Assembly (NCBI GenBank): GCA_035711805.1
Contig: DASTBV010000055.1
Span: forward strand, 1 to 64,000
Length of the DNA: 64,000 bases
Direction: 5' to 3'
DNA from: Gp6-AA40 sp035711805
GTDB taxonomy: Bacteria > Acidobacteriota > Vicinamibacteria > Vicinamibacterales > UBA2999
This document shows positions 31,000 through 40,089 of this stretch, piece after piece (position 1 is the stretch's first letter; each line of letters opens with the position of its first letter). The notes under the pieces were generated by a model, which saw only the letters and a program-made list of their open reading frames with translations, searched no databases and was not told the origin of the DNA. The translations under genes and the position numbers were made by a program.

Positions 31000-32877
31000 A
31001 TGTCACACGTTCGCATCGGGTTGGCGGTTGTCGTGGCCGCGGTGACGTGCATGTCTGTGCTGACAATCGGGCAGGAACGCGACCGCGCCAAGGTCGCCGA
31101 CGAATACAAGTGGAACCTCGCCGACATCTATCCGGATGCGGCCGCCTGGCGGACACAGAAGGAAACCGTGACCGCCCAGATTCCCAAGCTGCGTGAATTC
31201 CGCGGCAAGCTGGGATCGTCGCCGCAGTCGCTCGCGTCGGCGCTGGAAATGGCGACGCGGCTCAACAAGGAGCTGACGCGCCTGTACGTGTACGCCAGCA
31301 TGCTGGCCGACACCGACACGCGGGTCTCCGAACCGCAGGGCATGCAGCAGGAGATGCAGCAGATCTATGCCCAGTTCGGGGCCGAGGCGTCGTTCATCGA
31401 GCCCGAAGTCCTGAAAGTGGGCACGGCGACGATTGAGAAGTTCATCGGCGCCGAGCCGCGGCTGAAGACCTACACCTTCTATCTGCGCGACATCGTCCGC
31501 CGGGCGCCCCACACGCTCACCGACGCGGAGGAGAAGCTGCTCGCGGACGCGGCGCCGCTGGCCGGCTCCGCCTCGAACATCTACGGGATCCTGACCAACG
31601 CGGATTTCCCGTACCCGACGATCACGATCAGCGACGGCCGCATGGTGAAGGTCGATCAGGCTGGCTACAGCGAGCTGCGCACGTCGAAGAACCGCGCCGA
31701 CCGCAAGGCGGCGATGTCGTCGTTCTTCGGCTCGCTGGGCGGATTCAGCCGCACGTTCGGCACGACGATCAATTCGGAAGTCCAGAAGGTGCTGTTCTAC
31801 GCCAGGGCGCGGAAGTACGCGTCGAACCTGGAAGCGTCGCTCGATCCCGCGAATATCCCCGTCACCGTGTACACGCGCCTCGTGGCCGGCGTGAACCGCC
31901 ACCTGCCGACGTTCCACCGCTACCTCAAGCTGCGCAAGCGGATGATGGAGATCTCCGACGATCTCCACTACTACGATCTGTATGCGCCGCTCGTCTCGTC
32001 CGTCGATCTCCGCTACAGCCCCGAGGAAGCGCAGAAGCACGTTCTCGCCGCGTTCGCCCCCCTCGGCAGCGACTACCAGGCCGTCGTCCACCGCGCGTTC
32101 AAGGAGCGGTGGCTCGACTGGCACCCGACCGAAGGCAAGCGGTCGGGTGCATACTCGAACGGCGGCGCCTACGACGTGCATCCGTACATGCTGCTCAATT
32201 ACCTCGGGCAGTACAACGACGTCAGCACGCTGGCCCATGAACTCGGCCACACGATGCACAGCTACTACTCGAACAAGACGCAGCCGTTCCAGACCGCCGA
32301 CTACGCCACGTTCGTGGCCGAGGTGGCGTCGACGTTCAACGAAGCGCTGCTCATCGACCACATGCTGAAGCAGATCAAGGACACGCCGACGCGGCTGTCG
32401 CTGCTCGGCAACTACCTGGAGAACATCAAGGCAACGGTCTTCCGCCAGACCCAGTTCGCCGAGTTCGAGCTGCGGATGCACGAGATGGCGGAGAAGCGGC
32501 AGCCGATCACCGGCGACGCGCTGGCGAAGCTGTATCTCGACATCACCCGCCGCTACTACGGGCACGATCAGAACGTGACCGTCGTTGACGACTACATCGC
32601 GCACGAGTGGAGCTTCGTGCCGCACTTCTACCGTGACTTCTACGTCTTCCAGTACGCCACGTCGTTCACCGCCGCGGAAGCGCTGTCGGCGAAGGTGCTG
32701 AGCGGAGACAGGGAAGCGACGAAGCGCTACCTGACGTTCCTGGGCGCCGGCGGCTCGGACTATCCGGTGGAGCTGCTGAAGAAGGCGGGTGTCGACATGA
32801 CGACCGACGAGCCGCTCGACCTGACCATCCGCAAGATGAACGCCGTGATGGACGAGATGGAGAAGCTGCTGCGGTGA
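31000..32877 (+). CDS. pepF: Exported oligoendopeptidase F-like peptidase (M3B)
   Basis: The 625-residue protein has a signal peptide (about 1-24), unusual for PepF, which is usually cytosolic. The N-terminal part shows the PepF pattern YKWNLADIYPDAAAWRTQKE. The catalytic zinc motif is STLAHELGHTMHSYYSN near residue 409, followed by EVASTFNEALL about 27 residues on, which supplies the third ligand Glu. The length is near the family's 600. It should cleave short peptides in the periplasm. It is divergently placed from the metallopeptidase gene and stands alone. Confidence 0.9.
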   Translation: MSHVRIGLAVVVAAVTCMSVLTIGQERDRAKVADEYKWNLADIYPDAAAWRTQKETVTAQIPKLREFRGKLGSSPQSLASALEMATRLNKELTRLYVYASMLADTDTRVSEPQGMQQEMQQIYAQFGAEASFIEPEVLKVGTATIEKFIGAEPRLKTYTFYLRDIVRRAPHTLTDAEEKLLADAAPLAGSASNIYGILTNADFPYPTITISDGRMVKVDQAGYSELRTSKNRADRKAAMSSFFGSLGGFSRTFGTTINSEVQKVLFYARARKYASNLEASLDPANIPVTVYTRLVAGVNRHLPTFHRYLKLRKRMMEISDDLHYYDLYAPLVSSVDLRYSPEEAQKHVLAAFAPLGSDYQAVVHRAFKERWLDWHPTEGKRSGAYSNGGAYDVHPYMLLNYLGQYNDVSTLAHELGHTMHSYYSNKTQPFQTADYATFVAEVASTFNEALLIDHMLKQIKDTPTRLSLLGNYLENIKATVFRQTQFAEFELRMHEMAEKRQPITGDALAKLYLDITRRYYGHDQNVTVVDDYIAHEWSFVPHFYRDFYVFQYATSFTAAEALSAKVLSGDREATKRYLTFLGAGGSDYPVELLKKAGVDMTTDEPLDLTIRKMNAVMDEMEKLLR

Positions 32878-32886
32878 TCGATTTCG

Positions 32887-32951
32887 TGGCCACTGAGGCA
32901 CGAAAACACGACGGCTGACCAGTGTTCTCCGTGCCTTCGTGTCTCCGTGGC
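32887..32951. terminator. Imperfect inverted repeat between convergent genes
   Basis: GCCACTGAGGCACG on the left matches CGTGCCTTCGTGTCTCCGTGGC on the right with gaps, the same word family as at 34598-34657. It lies between stops 32877(+) and 32951(-). Confidence 0.55.
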
Positions 32952-34117
32952 TAAGAAGTGCAGCGCGCGTCTGCGATCTGGCGAACGCGGTCGCGGAACG
33001 CGGCGGTCCACGCCTTCAAGTCGCGCTCGTCGGCCGTGCCTGCCTGAAACTGCGGAAAGCGGGCGTCGGCAAACAGGCGTTCGATCTGCTGCACGGTGAT
33101 CGCGCCGAGGCGCTCGGCGGCCAGCATCCGCCCCGACTCGGACACGCGCACGTCCTCGAAGGTGGCGCCCTCGAATGGCAGCGCGCGCATGCTGAGCGTG
33201 CACCTCGTGCGGTCGTGCCACACCGGCAGATCGCGCCACCGTGCCAGGTTCACCTTCGGCGGTCCGAACGAGGCGCCGAGGTCCTGGATCATCGCCAGCG
33301 GCTGCTGGCATCCGCCGTCGCCCGCCTCCGCCGGGGCCTGATCCAGGCACACCAGCCGCTGGTTCTGGCTCTTGTTGTCCCAGTGCGCCAGGAAGACCGC
33401 CAGGAGCCGGAACGCGTCGACCTCCGCGCGCGGCGCGTCAACCTGGTCGAGTTCCCTCCAATCCCAGCCGACGACGACGTCGGTCTCGATCGACGGCGCC
33501 GGAAAGCGCTGCTCGACCGATACCCACTCGAAGTCGGTAAAGCCCTCCGGAATCTCTGCGAAGAGCAGCGGCATCAAGAACGTCCGCCGCAGGTGAGCGG
33601 CCACGAAGGGGTGCCGGGGGCAGCCGTAGCACCGAAGGCGCGGGACAATCGTGACGGTGTCGGCCGCGTATCCGAGCATCCGCAGCAGCGCAGTCGCCGC
33701 CGCTTCGCCGTGGATTTCCGCATCGCGCCCGTACTTCACCTTCACCGTGGGGCCGTTCGCGAACACGCAGTCGAACTTCGGCGTCGTCCCCGATGGCTCC
33801 GACGGAACGAATCGGCAGGAGGGCACCGGGCGCCGCAGCGGATGGGGCAGGCGAGTGGAAGGTGAAGAAGCGTGCAGCGACTGAACGTCCGCCGGGACGA
33901 TGAAGGTGGCACGGCGCAGCGCGTCGGCCCGGCGGGACTTGCCGGCGGCGCCTGTGAGCACGATGGCTGGCGCGTCGCGTTCGTGGAAATCGCCGCGCGG
34001 CGGAATCGTCGCGTAGTCCGCGGCAGCGAGCCACGTCGAAATGCCGATCGCGGAGACCAGGAGAGCCGTCACCAGCAGCAGGCCTGGGCGCACGCCTTTG
34101 ACGTCAGCAAATAGCAA
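32951..34117 (-). CDS. Exported or anchored protein with atypical kinase-like motifs (paralogue of 6531)
   Basis: The 388-residue product begins with a hydrophobic anchor (LLLVTALLVSAIGISTWLA). Start TTG 34117 is uncertain; GTG 34093 also fits. It aligns by eye with the lipoprotein at 6531: PKFDCVFANGPTVKVKYGRD, GEAAATALLRMLGYAADTV, CYGCP, WDWRELD, LLAVFLAHWDNKSQNQRLVC and IQDLGASFGP. The HWDNK..N..DLG pairing follows the spacing of atypical kinases (HipA, PI3/4K and Fam20/CotH types), so both proteins may be secreted kinases or pseudokinases. It is located apart from its paralogue, on the opposite strand and without the PAP2 partner. Confidence 0.7.
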   Translation of the reverse strand: MLFADVKGVRPGLLLVTALLVSAIGISTWLAAADYATIPPRGDFHERDAPAIVLTGAAGKSRRADALRRATFIVPADVQSLHASSPSTRLPHPLRRPVPSCRFVPSEPSGTTPKFDCVFANGPTVKVKYGRDAEIHGEAAATALLRMLGYAADTVTIVPRLRCYGCPRHPFVAAHLRRTFLMPLLFAEIPEGFTDFEWVSVEQRFPAPSIETDVVVGWDWRELDQVDAPRAEVDAFRLLAVFLAHWDNKSQNQRLVCLDQAPAEAGDGGCQQPLAMIQDLGASFGPPKVNLARWRDLPVWHDRTRCTLSMRALPFEGATFEDVRVSESGRMLAAERLGAITVQQIERLFADARFPQFQAGTADERDLKAWTAAFRDRVRQIADARCTS

Positions 34118-34207
34118 GCCGGACGGGCGGCGGTCCTCCGGCTAAGCTGGCCCACCGCAGCGGGACAGGTGAGCCCGGCCATATCGCCGTCCTTTTTTCC
34201 GGCCGAT

Positions 34208-34591
34208 ATGCGAATTGTGCGCGACACGTCGGGAACGGTTCTGCTTCTCGAAGACGAAGCCAACCTGCGCGAGCCGCTGGCTCACCTTCTTCGCCTCCGC
34301 CGCTACACCGTCATCGAAGTCGATACGGTTGACGCCGCGCTGGCGGCGATTCGCACCGAGCGGCCCGACGCCGCCATCGTCGATCTCCACGTCAAGGACC
34401 AGTCCGGACGCGACGTCATCGTGCGCATGCCGTCGCGGGCGCCGGTGATTATCTTTTCGGGGATGGGCGGGGCCGCCGGCGATTTGGCGCGCCTCCGGCC
34501 GCGAACGCGTCTGGTGGAAAAGCCGGCGTCGCTGACGTGGGTGATCGATTCGCTCGACGAGATGCTTCAGAGGACGCGCGAGTTCGCCTGA
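34208..34591 (+). CDS. Stand-alone response-regulator receiver protein
   Basis: ATG 34208 (MRIVRDTSGT) gives 127 residues; the longer frame from 34169 lacks support. The receiver fold shows LLLEDEANLR with the acidic pair, the phospho-acceptor Asp in AAIVDLHVKD, and the conserved Lys in LVEKPAS. The usual Thr/Ser lies in IIFSGMGG. No output domain follows, so it probably acts by protein contact or as a phosphate sink. No kinase gene is adjacent. Confidence 0.8.
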   Translation: MRIVRDTSGTVLLLEDEANLREPLAHLLRLRRYTVIEVDTVDAALAAIRTERPDAAIVDLHVKDQSGRDVIVRMPSRAPVIIFSGMGGAAGDLARLRPRTRLVEKPASLTWVIDSLDEMLQRTREFA

Positions 34592-34597
34592 GCACGG

Positions 34598-34657
34598 GCC
34601 ACGGAGTCACAGGGACACGGAGACGTTCTTCTCTCCGTGCCTTTGTGTCTCCGTGGC
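34598..34657. terminator. Long inverted repeat between convergent genes
   Basis: GCCACGGAGTCACAGGGACA with its continuation CGGAGA, and its inverted partner ending TCTCCGTGGC, form 26-base arms with four mismatches around a short loop. It separates the receiver protein stop from the arginase stop and may terminate both. Same word family as 32887. Confidence 0.65.
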
Positions 34658-34675
34658 TACGCATCACCTAGGTAG

Positions 34676-35584
34676 CTAGAGAATTCTTTTGCCGAGCGCC
34701 GACAGTGCGAGCTCGGTGGCGAACTCCGCCGTCGCATTCCGATTGTCCAGCGTTGGGTTCACTTCCACCAGATCGAGCGCGACGAGCTGATTCGAGTCGG
34801 CCACCAGTTCCATGATCACGTGCGATTCGCGGTAATCGAGGCCGCCGCGCACCGGGGTTCCGACGCCCGGCGCAATCGTCGGGTCGCAGACATCCAGGTC
34901 GAATGAGACGTGAATGCCTCCCGTCCCGGAGGAGGCCAGCGTCAGCGCGCGTTCGGCGATCGCGGCCGCGCCGTCGCGATCGATGTCCTTCATCGTGAAG
35001 ACATGAACGCCCGATGCGCGAATCTGCTCTTTCTCCTCGTCGTCGAGATTGCGAATGCCGACCAGCACGGTGTGTTCGGGCCGTACGCTTGGCGACGCGC
35101 CGATCGACGCCAGCTCCTGAGGCTCCTGTCCGAGCAGCGCGGCGAGCGGCATTCCGTGCACGTTGCCGCTGGTCGTGGTTTCCGGCGTGTTCATGTCGCC
35201 GTGCGCGTCCACCCAGATCAGGCCGAGCGGCTTGCCGTTAATCCGGCGGATGTAGTCGGCGCTCGCCGCGACCGACCCGGCCGCGATGCTGTGGTCGCCG
35301 CCGAGCACCAGCGGGAGGGCGCCCGCCTCGAGCGACGCCGAGCAGCTGGCATACAGCGATCGGCACACCTCCGCGATTGGCTCGATGTATTTCTTCCGCC
35401 GGTCGAGCGCGTCCTCGGTTTCGGCGATTGGCGCGGGCAGATTGCCTTTGTCGATCGCCTGGCGGCCGAGCCGCGCGATCGCTTCGCCGAGACCCGCGAT
35501 GCGGACCGCCGACGGACCCATGTCCACCCCGCGGCGCGCGCCACCGAGATCGAGGGGGACTCCAATGATGTGTATGGGTTTCAA
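34676..35584 (-). CDS. rocF: Arginase
   Basis: I use TTG 35584 (LKPIHIIGVPLDLGG); the frame to 35608 reaches into repeat DNA. The protein of about 302 residues has all ureohydrolase metal-binding blocks: LVLGGDHSIAAG near 92, WVDAHGDMNTPE near 116 with the downstream SGNVHGMPL substrate loop, and SFDLDVCDP near 222, plus GGLDYRES. It hydrolyses arginine to ornithine and urea; agmatinase is less likely because the SGNxHGMP loop and length match arginase. It is the last gene of a minus-strand series running from 39281, although the hairpin element at 35602 intervenes. Confidence 0.88.
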   Translation of the reverse strand: MKPIHIIGVPLDLGGARRGVDMGPSAVRIAGLGEAIARLGRQAIDKGNLPAPIAETEDALDRRKKYIEPIAEVCRSLYASCSASLEAGALPLVLGGDHSIAAGSVAASADYIRRINGKPLGLIWVDAHGDMNTPETTTSGNVHGMPLAALLGQEPQELASIGASPSVRPEHTVLVGIRNLDDEEKEQIRASGVHVFTMKDIDRDGAAAIAERALTLASSGTGGIHVSFDLDVCDPTIAPGVGTPVRGGLDYRESHVIMELVADSNQLVALDLVEVNPTLDNRNATAEFATELALSALGKRIL

Positions 35585-35601
35585 AGTGCGCCGTAATTGG
35601 A

Positions 35602-35695
35602 AATGCAAAATTCAAAATTCAAAATGCAAAATGCAAACTGAAGCTGCGGCCATTTTGCATTTTGCATCTTGCATTCTGCATTCTGCATTACTTGA
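35602..35695. repeat. TGCATT/AATGCA-type hairpin element, copy 2
   Basis: AAATGCAAAATTCAAAATTC words on the left and TTTTGCATTTTGCATCTTGC words on the right form long inverted arms about a short GC-rich centre. It fills the gap between the O-methyltransferase stop and the arginase start. Related to 17998 and 62842. Confidence 0.75.
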
Positions 35696-36320
35696 TCCTG
35701 TACGACACCGACATCCCCTCGCCGGACGGCGAGACGATTGTCGTGAAGAGCGACGAATGTCCCTGGACCGTCCGCAGGAACGGTTCCATGTCCTTCTTCT
35801 TGTTCACGACGTTGTGCGCCGTGAAGACGCCGCCCGGCGTGAGGCGCGGGAACACCATGTCGAAGAATTTCTTGTAGTCCGGCTTCCAGGCGTCGAGGAA
35901 GACGAAGTCGAAGGTTCCCGTCAGCTTCGGAATTTCCTTGAACGCGTCGCCATGCACCACGCGCACGACGTCGTCCAGGCCCGCCCGCCTGATGTTCGCG
36001 GCCGCCTCCATGGCGCGGGCCGCGTCGTATTCGATCGCCACCACGCGGCCGCCGGATTCGCGCGCGCCAAGGCCGAGCCAGATACCGCTGTAGCCGCTGG
36101 CCGCGCCTATTTCGAGGATCGACTTCGCGCCGCGCGTGGCGACGAGCACGCGAAGAAACCGCCCGTCCTCCTCGGACACGGCGAGCTGTCCTTTGTCGGC
36201 GGCCTTGATGCTGCGCAGGATCGATTCGATCTGCGGAGTCAGTGCGCCCGAGGGACGCTGCCCTGTGGCGGCGTCGGACGTGAGAAGGAGAGCGGCGATC
36301 AGCACGGCCACGAAGCGCAT
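35688..36320 (-). CDS. Exported O-methyltransferase family protein
   Basis: The 210-residue protein has a short signal peptide (about 1-20). The methyltransferase core starts with KSILEIGAASGYSGIWLGLG near residue 67, the SAM site of the O-methyltransferase 3 (catechol O-methyltransferase-like) family. It continues VVAIEYDAARAMEAAANIRR, DFVFLDAWKPDYKKFFD, and GGVFTAHNVV. As for the 11956 gene, an exported methyltransferase is puzzling because SAM is cytosolic. It lies 50 bases after the hemG stop on the same strand. Confidence 0.82.
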   Translation of the reverse strand: MRFVAVLIAALLLTSDAATGQRPSGALTPQIESILRSIKAADKGQLAVSEEDGRFLRVLVATRGAKSILEIGAASGYSGIWLGLGARESGGRVVAIEYDAARAMEAAANIRRAGLDDVVRVVHGDAFKEIPKLTGTFDFVFLDAWKPDYKKFFDMVFPRLTPGGVFTAHNVVNKKKDMEPFLRTVQGHSSLFTTIVSPSGEGMSVSYRIK

Positions 36321-36369
36321 GCGGCGATTCTATGTCACTGGAGACTTGCGATCTGCGCGCTCTTCGGGG

Positions 36370-37770
36370 TTAAAGTTTCGCGGCCGCGCCAGCAACATAC
36401 GCAGCGGCCTTGGCCGCCGTCTCGCGCCCGTCGGCGATGCAATCGGGAATACCGATGGCGCGGAACCCGCTGCCGGTGATGAAGACGCCGGGAATCGCGG
36501 CCAGCAGGCGCTCGATTGTCGCCACGCGCTGGAGGTGGCCAACTTCGTACTGCGGGCTCTGCTTCGTCCACCGGAACAGCCGTGTGAAGAGCGGCGCTCC
36601 CTTGATGTCGAGCAGATGCGTCAACTCGTCGACCACCGTACTGACCAGCTCCTCATCCCCCGCATCCAGCCGCCGTGGATCGCGGCCGCCGCCGAGGAAC
36701 CCGCGCAGCAGCACGTGGCCGTCCGGCGCGCGATGCGGCCACTTCGAGGTGACCCAGGTCGCCGCCAGCAGCGGACTGCGCTCGACGCGCGGCACCACGA
36801 AGCCGCTCCCTTCCATCGGGTGCGCGAGCTGACCACGTTCATATCCGAGCGCGACCGTGGCGGTCGAGGCGTAGGGAATCGCTTCCGCGAGCGCGGCGAT
36901 GGTCGTGTCGAATGTCCGCAGCAGCGACGCGGCGACATACGCCGGAACGGCAAGGATGATCGCGCGCGCCTCGATGGGCCCTGCGGGCGTTTCGGCGCGA
37001 TAGCTCGCATGGCGGTGAAGTTCGAGCACGCGGGTCGACGTGCGGACCGTGCCCGCGACAAGCGCCTCCACCAGGGCCTCCACCAGTTCGCCCGTGCCGC
37101 CAGGAAACGACACGAACGCGCCCTGTGGCGACGGCCGCGCACGCATCGCCCGAAAGGCCCGCAAGACGCTGCCGGACTGCCGCTCGGCTTCGAGCAGCCG
37201 CGGGAAGAGCGCCTGCAGCGAGAGGCGATCGACGTCTCCGGCGTGGATACCGGCCAGGAGCGGCTCAGCGAGGTAATCCACGGCCTCCTGACCGAACCTC
37301 CGCCGGACGAACGTCCCGATCGACTCGTCTTCATCGCCGCCGTGGCGCGGCATGAACAGCTCGCACGCCATCCTGAAGCGCCCGCCGAGGCTGAAAACCG
37401 AGGAACGTGCCAGCGACCGGGCGTCCAGCGGAAAGCCGAGGAACGACCCTTCGGCAATCCGGTGAAGCCGATCGTCGCGAAGGATGTACGCGGTGCGTGG
37501 CGGCAGCGTCGAGACCAGTCGATCGGCAATGCCGAGTTCCCGGCAGAGCGCTACCGCTGCCGGCTTCTGCACGAGAATCGCATCCGGCCCACCGTCCACG
37601 ACCCAGCCGTCGAACCGCTCGGTCGAGATCACGCCGCCGGCTCGCGGACCGGACTCGAGAACGCGCACATTGAGGCCACGGCGCTGCAATTCGTAAGCGG
37701 CCGCAAGGCCACTGATGCCACCACCGACGATGGCTACGTCGAGGACGCTGGAACCAGGAACATCGCTCAA
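36370..37770 (-). CDS. hemG: Protoporphyrinogen oxidase, oxygen-dependent type
   Basis: The 466-residue protein has the N-terminal FAD motif VAIVGGGISGLAAAYELQRR (residues about 11-30) and the C-terminal family signature TGSGFRAIGIPDCIADGRET. Intermediate parts such as ERFDGWVVDGGPDAIL match the HemY/PPOX type. It oxidises protoporphyrinogen IX (or coproporphyrinogen III in the HemY branch). Start TTG 37770 lacks a strong site. The gene is downstream of hemE by 75 bases containing a repeat element, so the two steps of haem synthesis are linked. The alternative symbol is hemY. Confidence 0.88.
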   Translation of the reverse strand: MSDVPGSSVLDVAIVGGGISGLAAAYELQRRGLNVRVLESGPRAGGVISTERFDGWVVDGGPDAILVQKPAAVALCRELGIADRLVSTLPPRTAYILRDDRLHRIAEGSFLGFPLDARSLARSSVFSLGGRFRMACELFMPRHGGDEDESIGTFVRRRFGQEAVDYLAEPLLAGIHAGDVDRLSLQALFPRLLEAERQSGSVLRAFRAMRARPSPQGAFVSFPGGTGELVEALVEALVAGTVRTSTRVLELHRHASYRAETPAGPIEARAIILAVPAYVAASLLRTFDTTIAALAEAIPYASTATVALGYERGQLAHPMEGSGFVVPRVERSPLLAATWVTSKWPHRAPDGHVLLRGFLGGGRDPRRLDAGDEELVSTVVDELTHLLDIKGAPLFTRLFRWTKQSPQYEVGHLQRVATIERLLAAIPGVFITGSGFRAIGIPDCIADGRETAAKAAAYVAGAAAKL

Positions 37771-37785
37771 TGCAGAACCCGGAGC

Positions 37786-37841
37786 CGAACTCGAACACGA
37801 ACACGAACCGAGAAGCGGGCACTCGGACGCGTGAACGGTCG
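37786..37841. repeat. Dispersed GAACACGAAC/GCGTGAACGG element
   Basis: CGAACACGAACACGAACCGA is followed by GCGGGCAC and CGGACGCGTGAACGG. The same sequence order appears at 57789-57828, before glgA, suggesting a shared dispersed element. Confidence 0.6.
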
Positions 37842-37844
37842 CAT

Positions 37845-38879
37845 TTACCTTATCCGTCTTCCAGCCGAGTGCACGTACTGGGCGAGCATCTGAACATGTT
37901 CAACCGGAGTGGACGGCAGGATTCCGTGGCCCAGATTGAAGATGTGTCCCGTCTTTCCGGCAGCACGGCGAAGCACCTCGTCTGTCTGCTCGAACATCCG
38001 TGACGTCGGGCCCAGCAGCAGGGTGGGATCGAGATTGCCCTGGACGGCGCGGTCGCTGCCGATGCGATCCCACGCCTGGTCCAGCGGGATGCGCCAGTCC
38101 ACGCCGATCACGTCGCCGCCTGCCTCGCGCAGTTCCTCGAGGATCGTGGACGTGCCGGTGCCGAAATGGATGGTCGGCACGCGTGTGCCGATCGTCTGGA
38201 AGATTCGCTGCGTGTGGGGGAAGGCGAACTCGCGATAGTCGGCGGCGTTCAACGTGCCGACCCACGAGTCGAACAGCTGCACGGCGTCGACTCCGGCCTC
38301 GATCTGTGCGGTCAGGTAGGTCGAGACGACCGTCGCGAACTTTTCGCACAGCCGATGCCACGCGTCCGGATGACCGTACATCAACGCCTTGGTCCGCGCG
38401 AAGTTGTTCGAGTGCCCGCCTTCAATCGCATAGGAGGCGAGCGTGAACGGCGCCCCGGCAAAGCCGATCAGCGGCACCGCGCCGGCAAGCTCCTGCTGGA
38501 TCTGACCGATGGCGGTGAGCACGTGCGCAAGCGCCTCGCGCGGTTCGAAGAGGCGCAGCCGTTCGATATCCTCCGGACCGCCGATCGGCTGCTCGATCTG
38601 CGGTCCTTCACCCTTGACGAAGTCGAAGGGCAGGCCCATCGGCTCGAGCGGAAGCAGCAGATCCGAAAAGAGGATGGCGGCATCGACGTCGATCCGCCGG
38701 ACGGGCTGCAGCGTGACTTCGGTTGCGAGGTCGGGCTGGCGGCAGATCTCGAGCAGGGAGTGCCGTTCGCGCAGCGCCCGGTACTCCGCCATGTAGCGCC
38801 CCGCCTGGCGCATGAACCACACCGGTGTCGTGTCTACCGGCTCGCGCCTGCAGGCCTTCAGGAACCTCGAGTTCGTCAC
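37845..38879 (-). CDS. hemE: Uroporphyrinogen decarboxylase
   Basis: This 344-residue protein matches UroD: the N-terminal PVWFMRQAGRYMAEYRALRE (residues 18-37), DAAILFSDLLLPLEPMG near 63, and the substrate-cleft segments GFAGAPFTLASYAIEG and FDSWVG with the ends HFGTGTS and GNLDPTLL. It decarboxylates uroporphyrinogen III to coproporphyrinogen III in the cytosol. Start GTG 38879 directly follows the TAA of the receiver-protein gene, so the two are translated together. Length equals the family norm. Confidence 0.95.
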   Translation of the reverse strand: MTNSRFLKACRREPVDTTPVWFMRQAGRYMAEYRALRERHSLLEICRQPDLATEVTLQPVRRIDVDAAILFSDLLLPLEPMGLPFDFVKGEGPQIEQPIGGPEDIERLRLFEPREALAHVLTAIGQIQQELAGAVPLIGFAGAPFTLASYAIEGGHSNNFARTKALMYGHPDAWHRLCEKFATVVSTYLTAQIEAGVDAVQLFDSWVGTLNAADYREFAFPHTQRIFQTIGTRVPTIHFGTGTSTILEELREAGGDVIGVDWRIPLDQAWDRIGSDRAVQGNLDPTLLLGPTSRMFEQTDEVLRRAAGKTGHIFNLGHGILPSTPVEHVQMLAQYVHSAGRRIR

Positions 38880-39281
38880 TTAGGGTTTGACTGGGACACG
38901 GAGGAGCTCGCGGGCGAGCGTGACGAGCTCCTCGATCCAGATCGGCTTGAAGCGCAGTTCCGCCCCCAACGCCCTGATTTCGTCGCGGACCTCGTCATCG
39001 AGCCCATAGTCGCCGGTCACGATGGCGACCGGGGTGGTGGCCAGGCCCTCAATCGCCCGAATCGCGCGAAGGAACTGCAGACCGCTCGTCAACGGCATCC
39101 GCAGGTCGAGCACGACGGCGTGTGGCTGGTGAGTCTGGGCAAGGGTCAACCCTTCCTCCGCGGACAGCCCGGCCCACACTTCGTACCCTTCCAGACGAAG
39201 CGTTCGCGAAAACGAATCCGCCGTCGCCCCGTCGTCGTCGACAATCAGGACGCGCGGCGCCGTCGAGCTGTCGCCAAGCAC
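38880..39281 (-). CDS. Response-regulator receiver protein upstream of hemE
   Basis: The 133-residue single-domain protein has VLIVDDDGATADSF with the acidic residues near 14, the phospho-acceptor in AVVLDLRMPLTSG near 60, VAIVTGD near 87 and the conserved Lys in RFKPIWIEELV. No DNA-binding domain follows. Its stop is immediately followed by the GTG of hemE, so it leads the hemE-hemG transcript. It may be a phosphorylation-controlled switch by protein contact, but the kinase is not in the window. Start GTG 39281 is uncertain. Confidence 0.82.
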   Translation of the reverse strand: MLGDSSTAPRVLIVDDDGATADSFSRTLRLEGYEVWAGLSAEEGLTLAQTHQPHAVVLDLRMPLTSGLQFLRAIRAIEGLATTPVAIVTGDYGLDDEVRDEIRALGAELRFKPIWIEELVTLARELLRVPVKP

Positions 39282-39435
39282 CTGGCCATTCTGACATTAA
39301 CGCGCCGGTTTGGTTTCCCAGCCCGTCAGGGTTTGCTGGAAAAGTGCTATATTCACCCGTCTTCGCCAGCTTTCTGGCCCGTTTTCAGCCGCCAGAGGGT
39401 CTGGGTACCGTTATGTACACTCGCCGGAGGTTGTA

Positions 39436-40083
39436 TTGAGCCCGATTCTCGTGCGGCCGGTCCGCGAGCAGCTCGAGCACGATCGCGTCATCCGGCTGCT
39501 ACAGGCGAAATACAAGAGGAAGTTCGAGACGGCAATCAACCCCGGCCACGAACAGAACGCCCCGGTAGGCGACCCGCCTCCCTGGTTTCCCGACCTCGTC
39601 CTGCAGTCTTCGGAAAAGACCCGCCGGCTGCTCGGCGTCGTCGAGGTCGAAACGACCGAATCGATCAACCACCTCGAGGCGATGTCGCAGTGGGGCGCGT
39701 TCTCGCGCCTCCGCGTCCCGTTCCACCTGTACGTTCCCGCGGGGTCGGTCGACACCGCGCGGCGGTTGTTCACGGACCTGCAGATTCCGGTCTCCGAGCT
39801 GTGGAGCTACAGCTCGTTCGGCGATCAGATCCGCTTTACGCTGGTGCAGCGGCAGGGCCCGGAGCCGAAAGTTCCGGCGAGGCCGGCGAAAGCTGCGGCT
39901 GTCCCTCGTACCCGCAGCGCTGCGCCGCCAGCGGCGAGGAGCGCGCGGCGGCCGGCGGCGGCTGCGCCCGCGCGGCGGAAACCAGCCGCCACCGCCAAGG
40001 CGAAGGCAGCCCCCGCACGGCGCGGGACCGCCAAGGCTGCAAAACCCGCGGCTCGTTCCACCAGAACACAGAAGCGCCGGTAG
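39436..40083 (+). CDS. Hypothetical protein with possible nuclease-fold core and basic Ala/Lys tail
   Basis: TTG 39436 is chosen because CCGGAGG lies five bases upstream. The 215-residue product has an N-terminal core of about 140 residues (VIRLLQAKYKRKF, FPDLVLQSSEK, LLGVVEVETTESI, LYVPAGSVDTA) that reminds one of PD-(D/E)xK folds, where PDL and VEVE would be the acidic positions, but the Lys is missing. The last 70 residues are Ala/Pro/Lys/Arg-rich like histone H1 tails (AKAKAAPARRGTAKAAKP), likely DNA-binding. The next gene starts about six bases later and also has a basic end, so the two probably work together. Confidence 0.6.
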   Translation: MSPILVRPVREQLEHDRVIRLLQAKYKRKFETAINPGHEQNAPVGDPPPWFPDLVLQSSEKTRRLLGVVEVETTESINHLEAMSQWGAFSRLRVPFHLYVPAGSVDTARRLFTDLQIPVSELWSYSSFGDQIRFTLVQRQGPEPKVPARPAKAAAVPRTRSAAPPAARSARRPAAAAPARRKPAATAKAKAAPARRGTAKAAKPAARSTRTQKRR

Positions 40084-40089
40084 GCCGCC

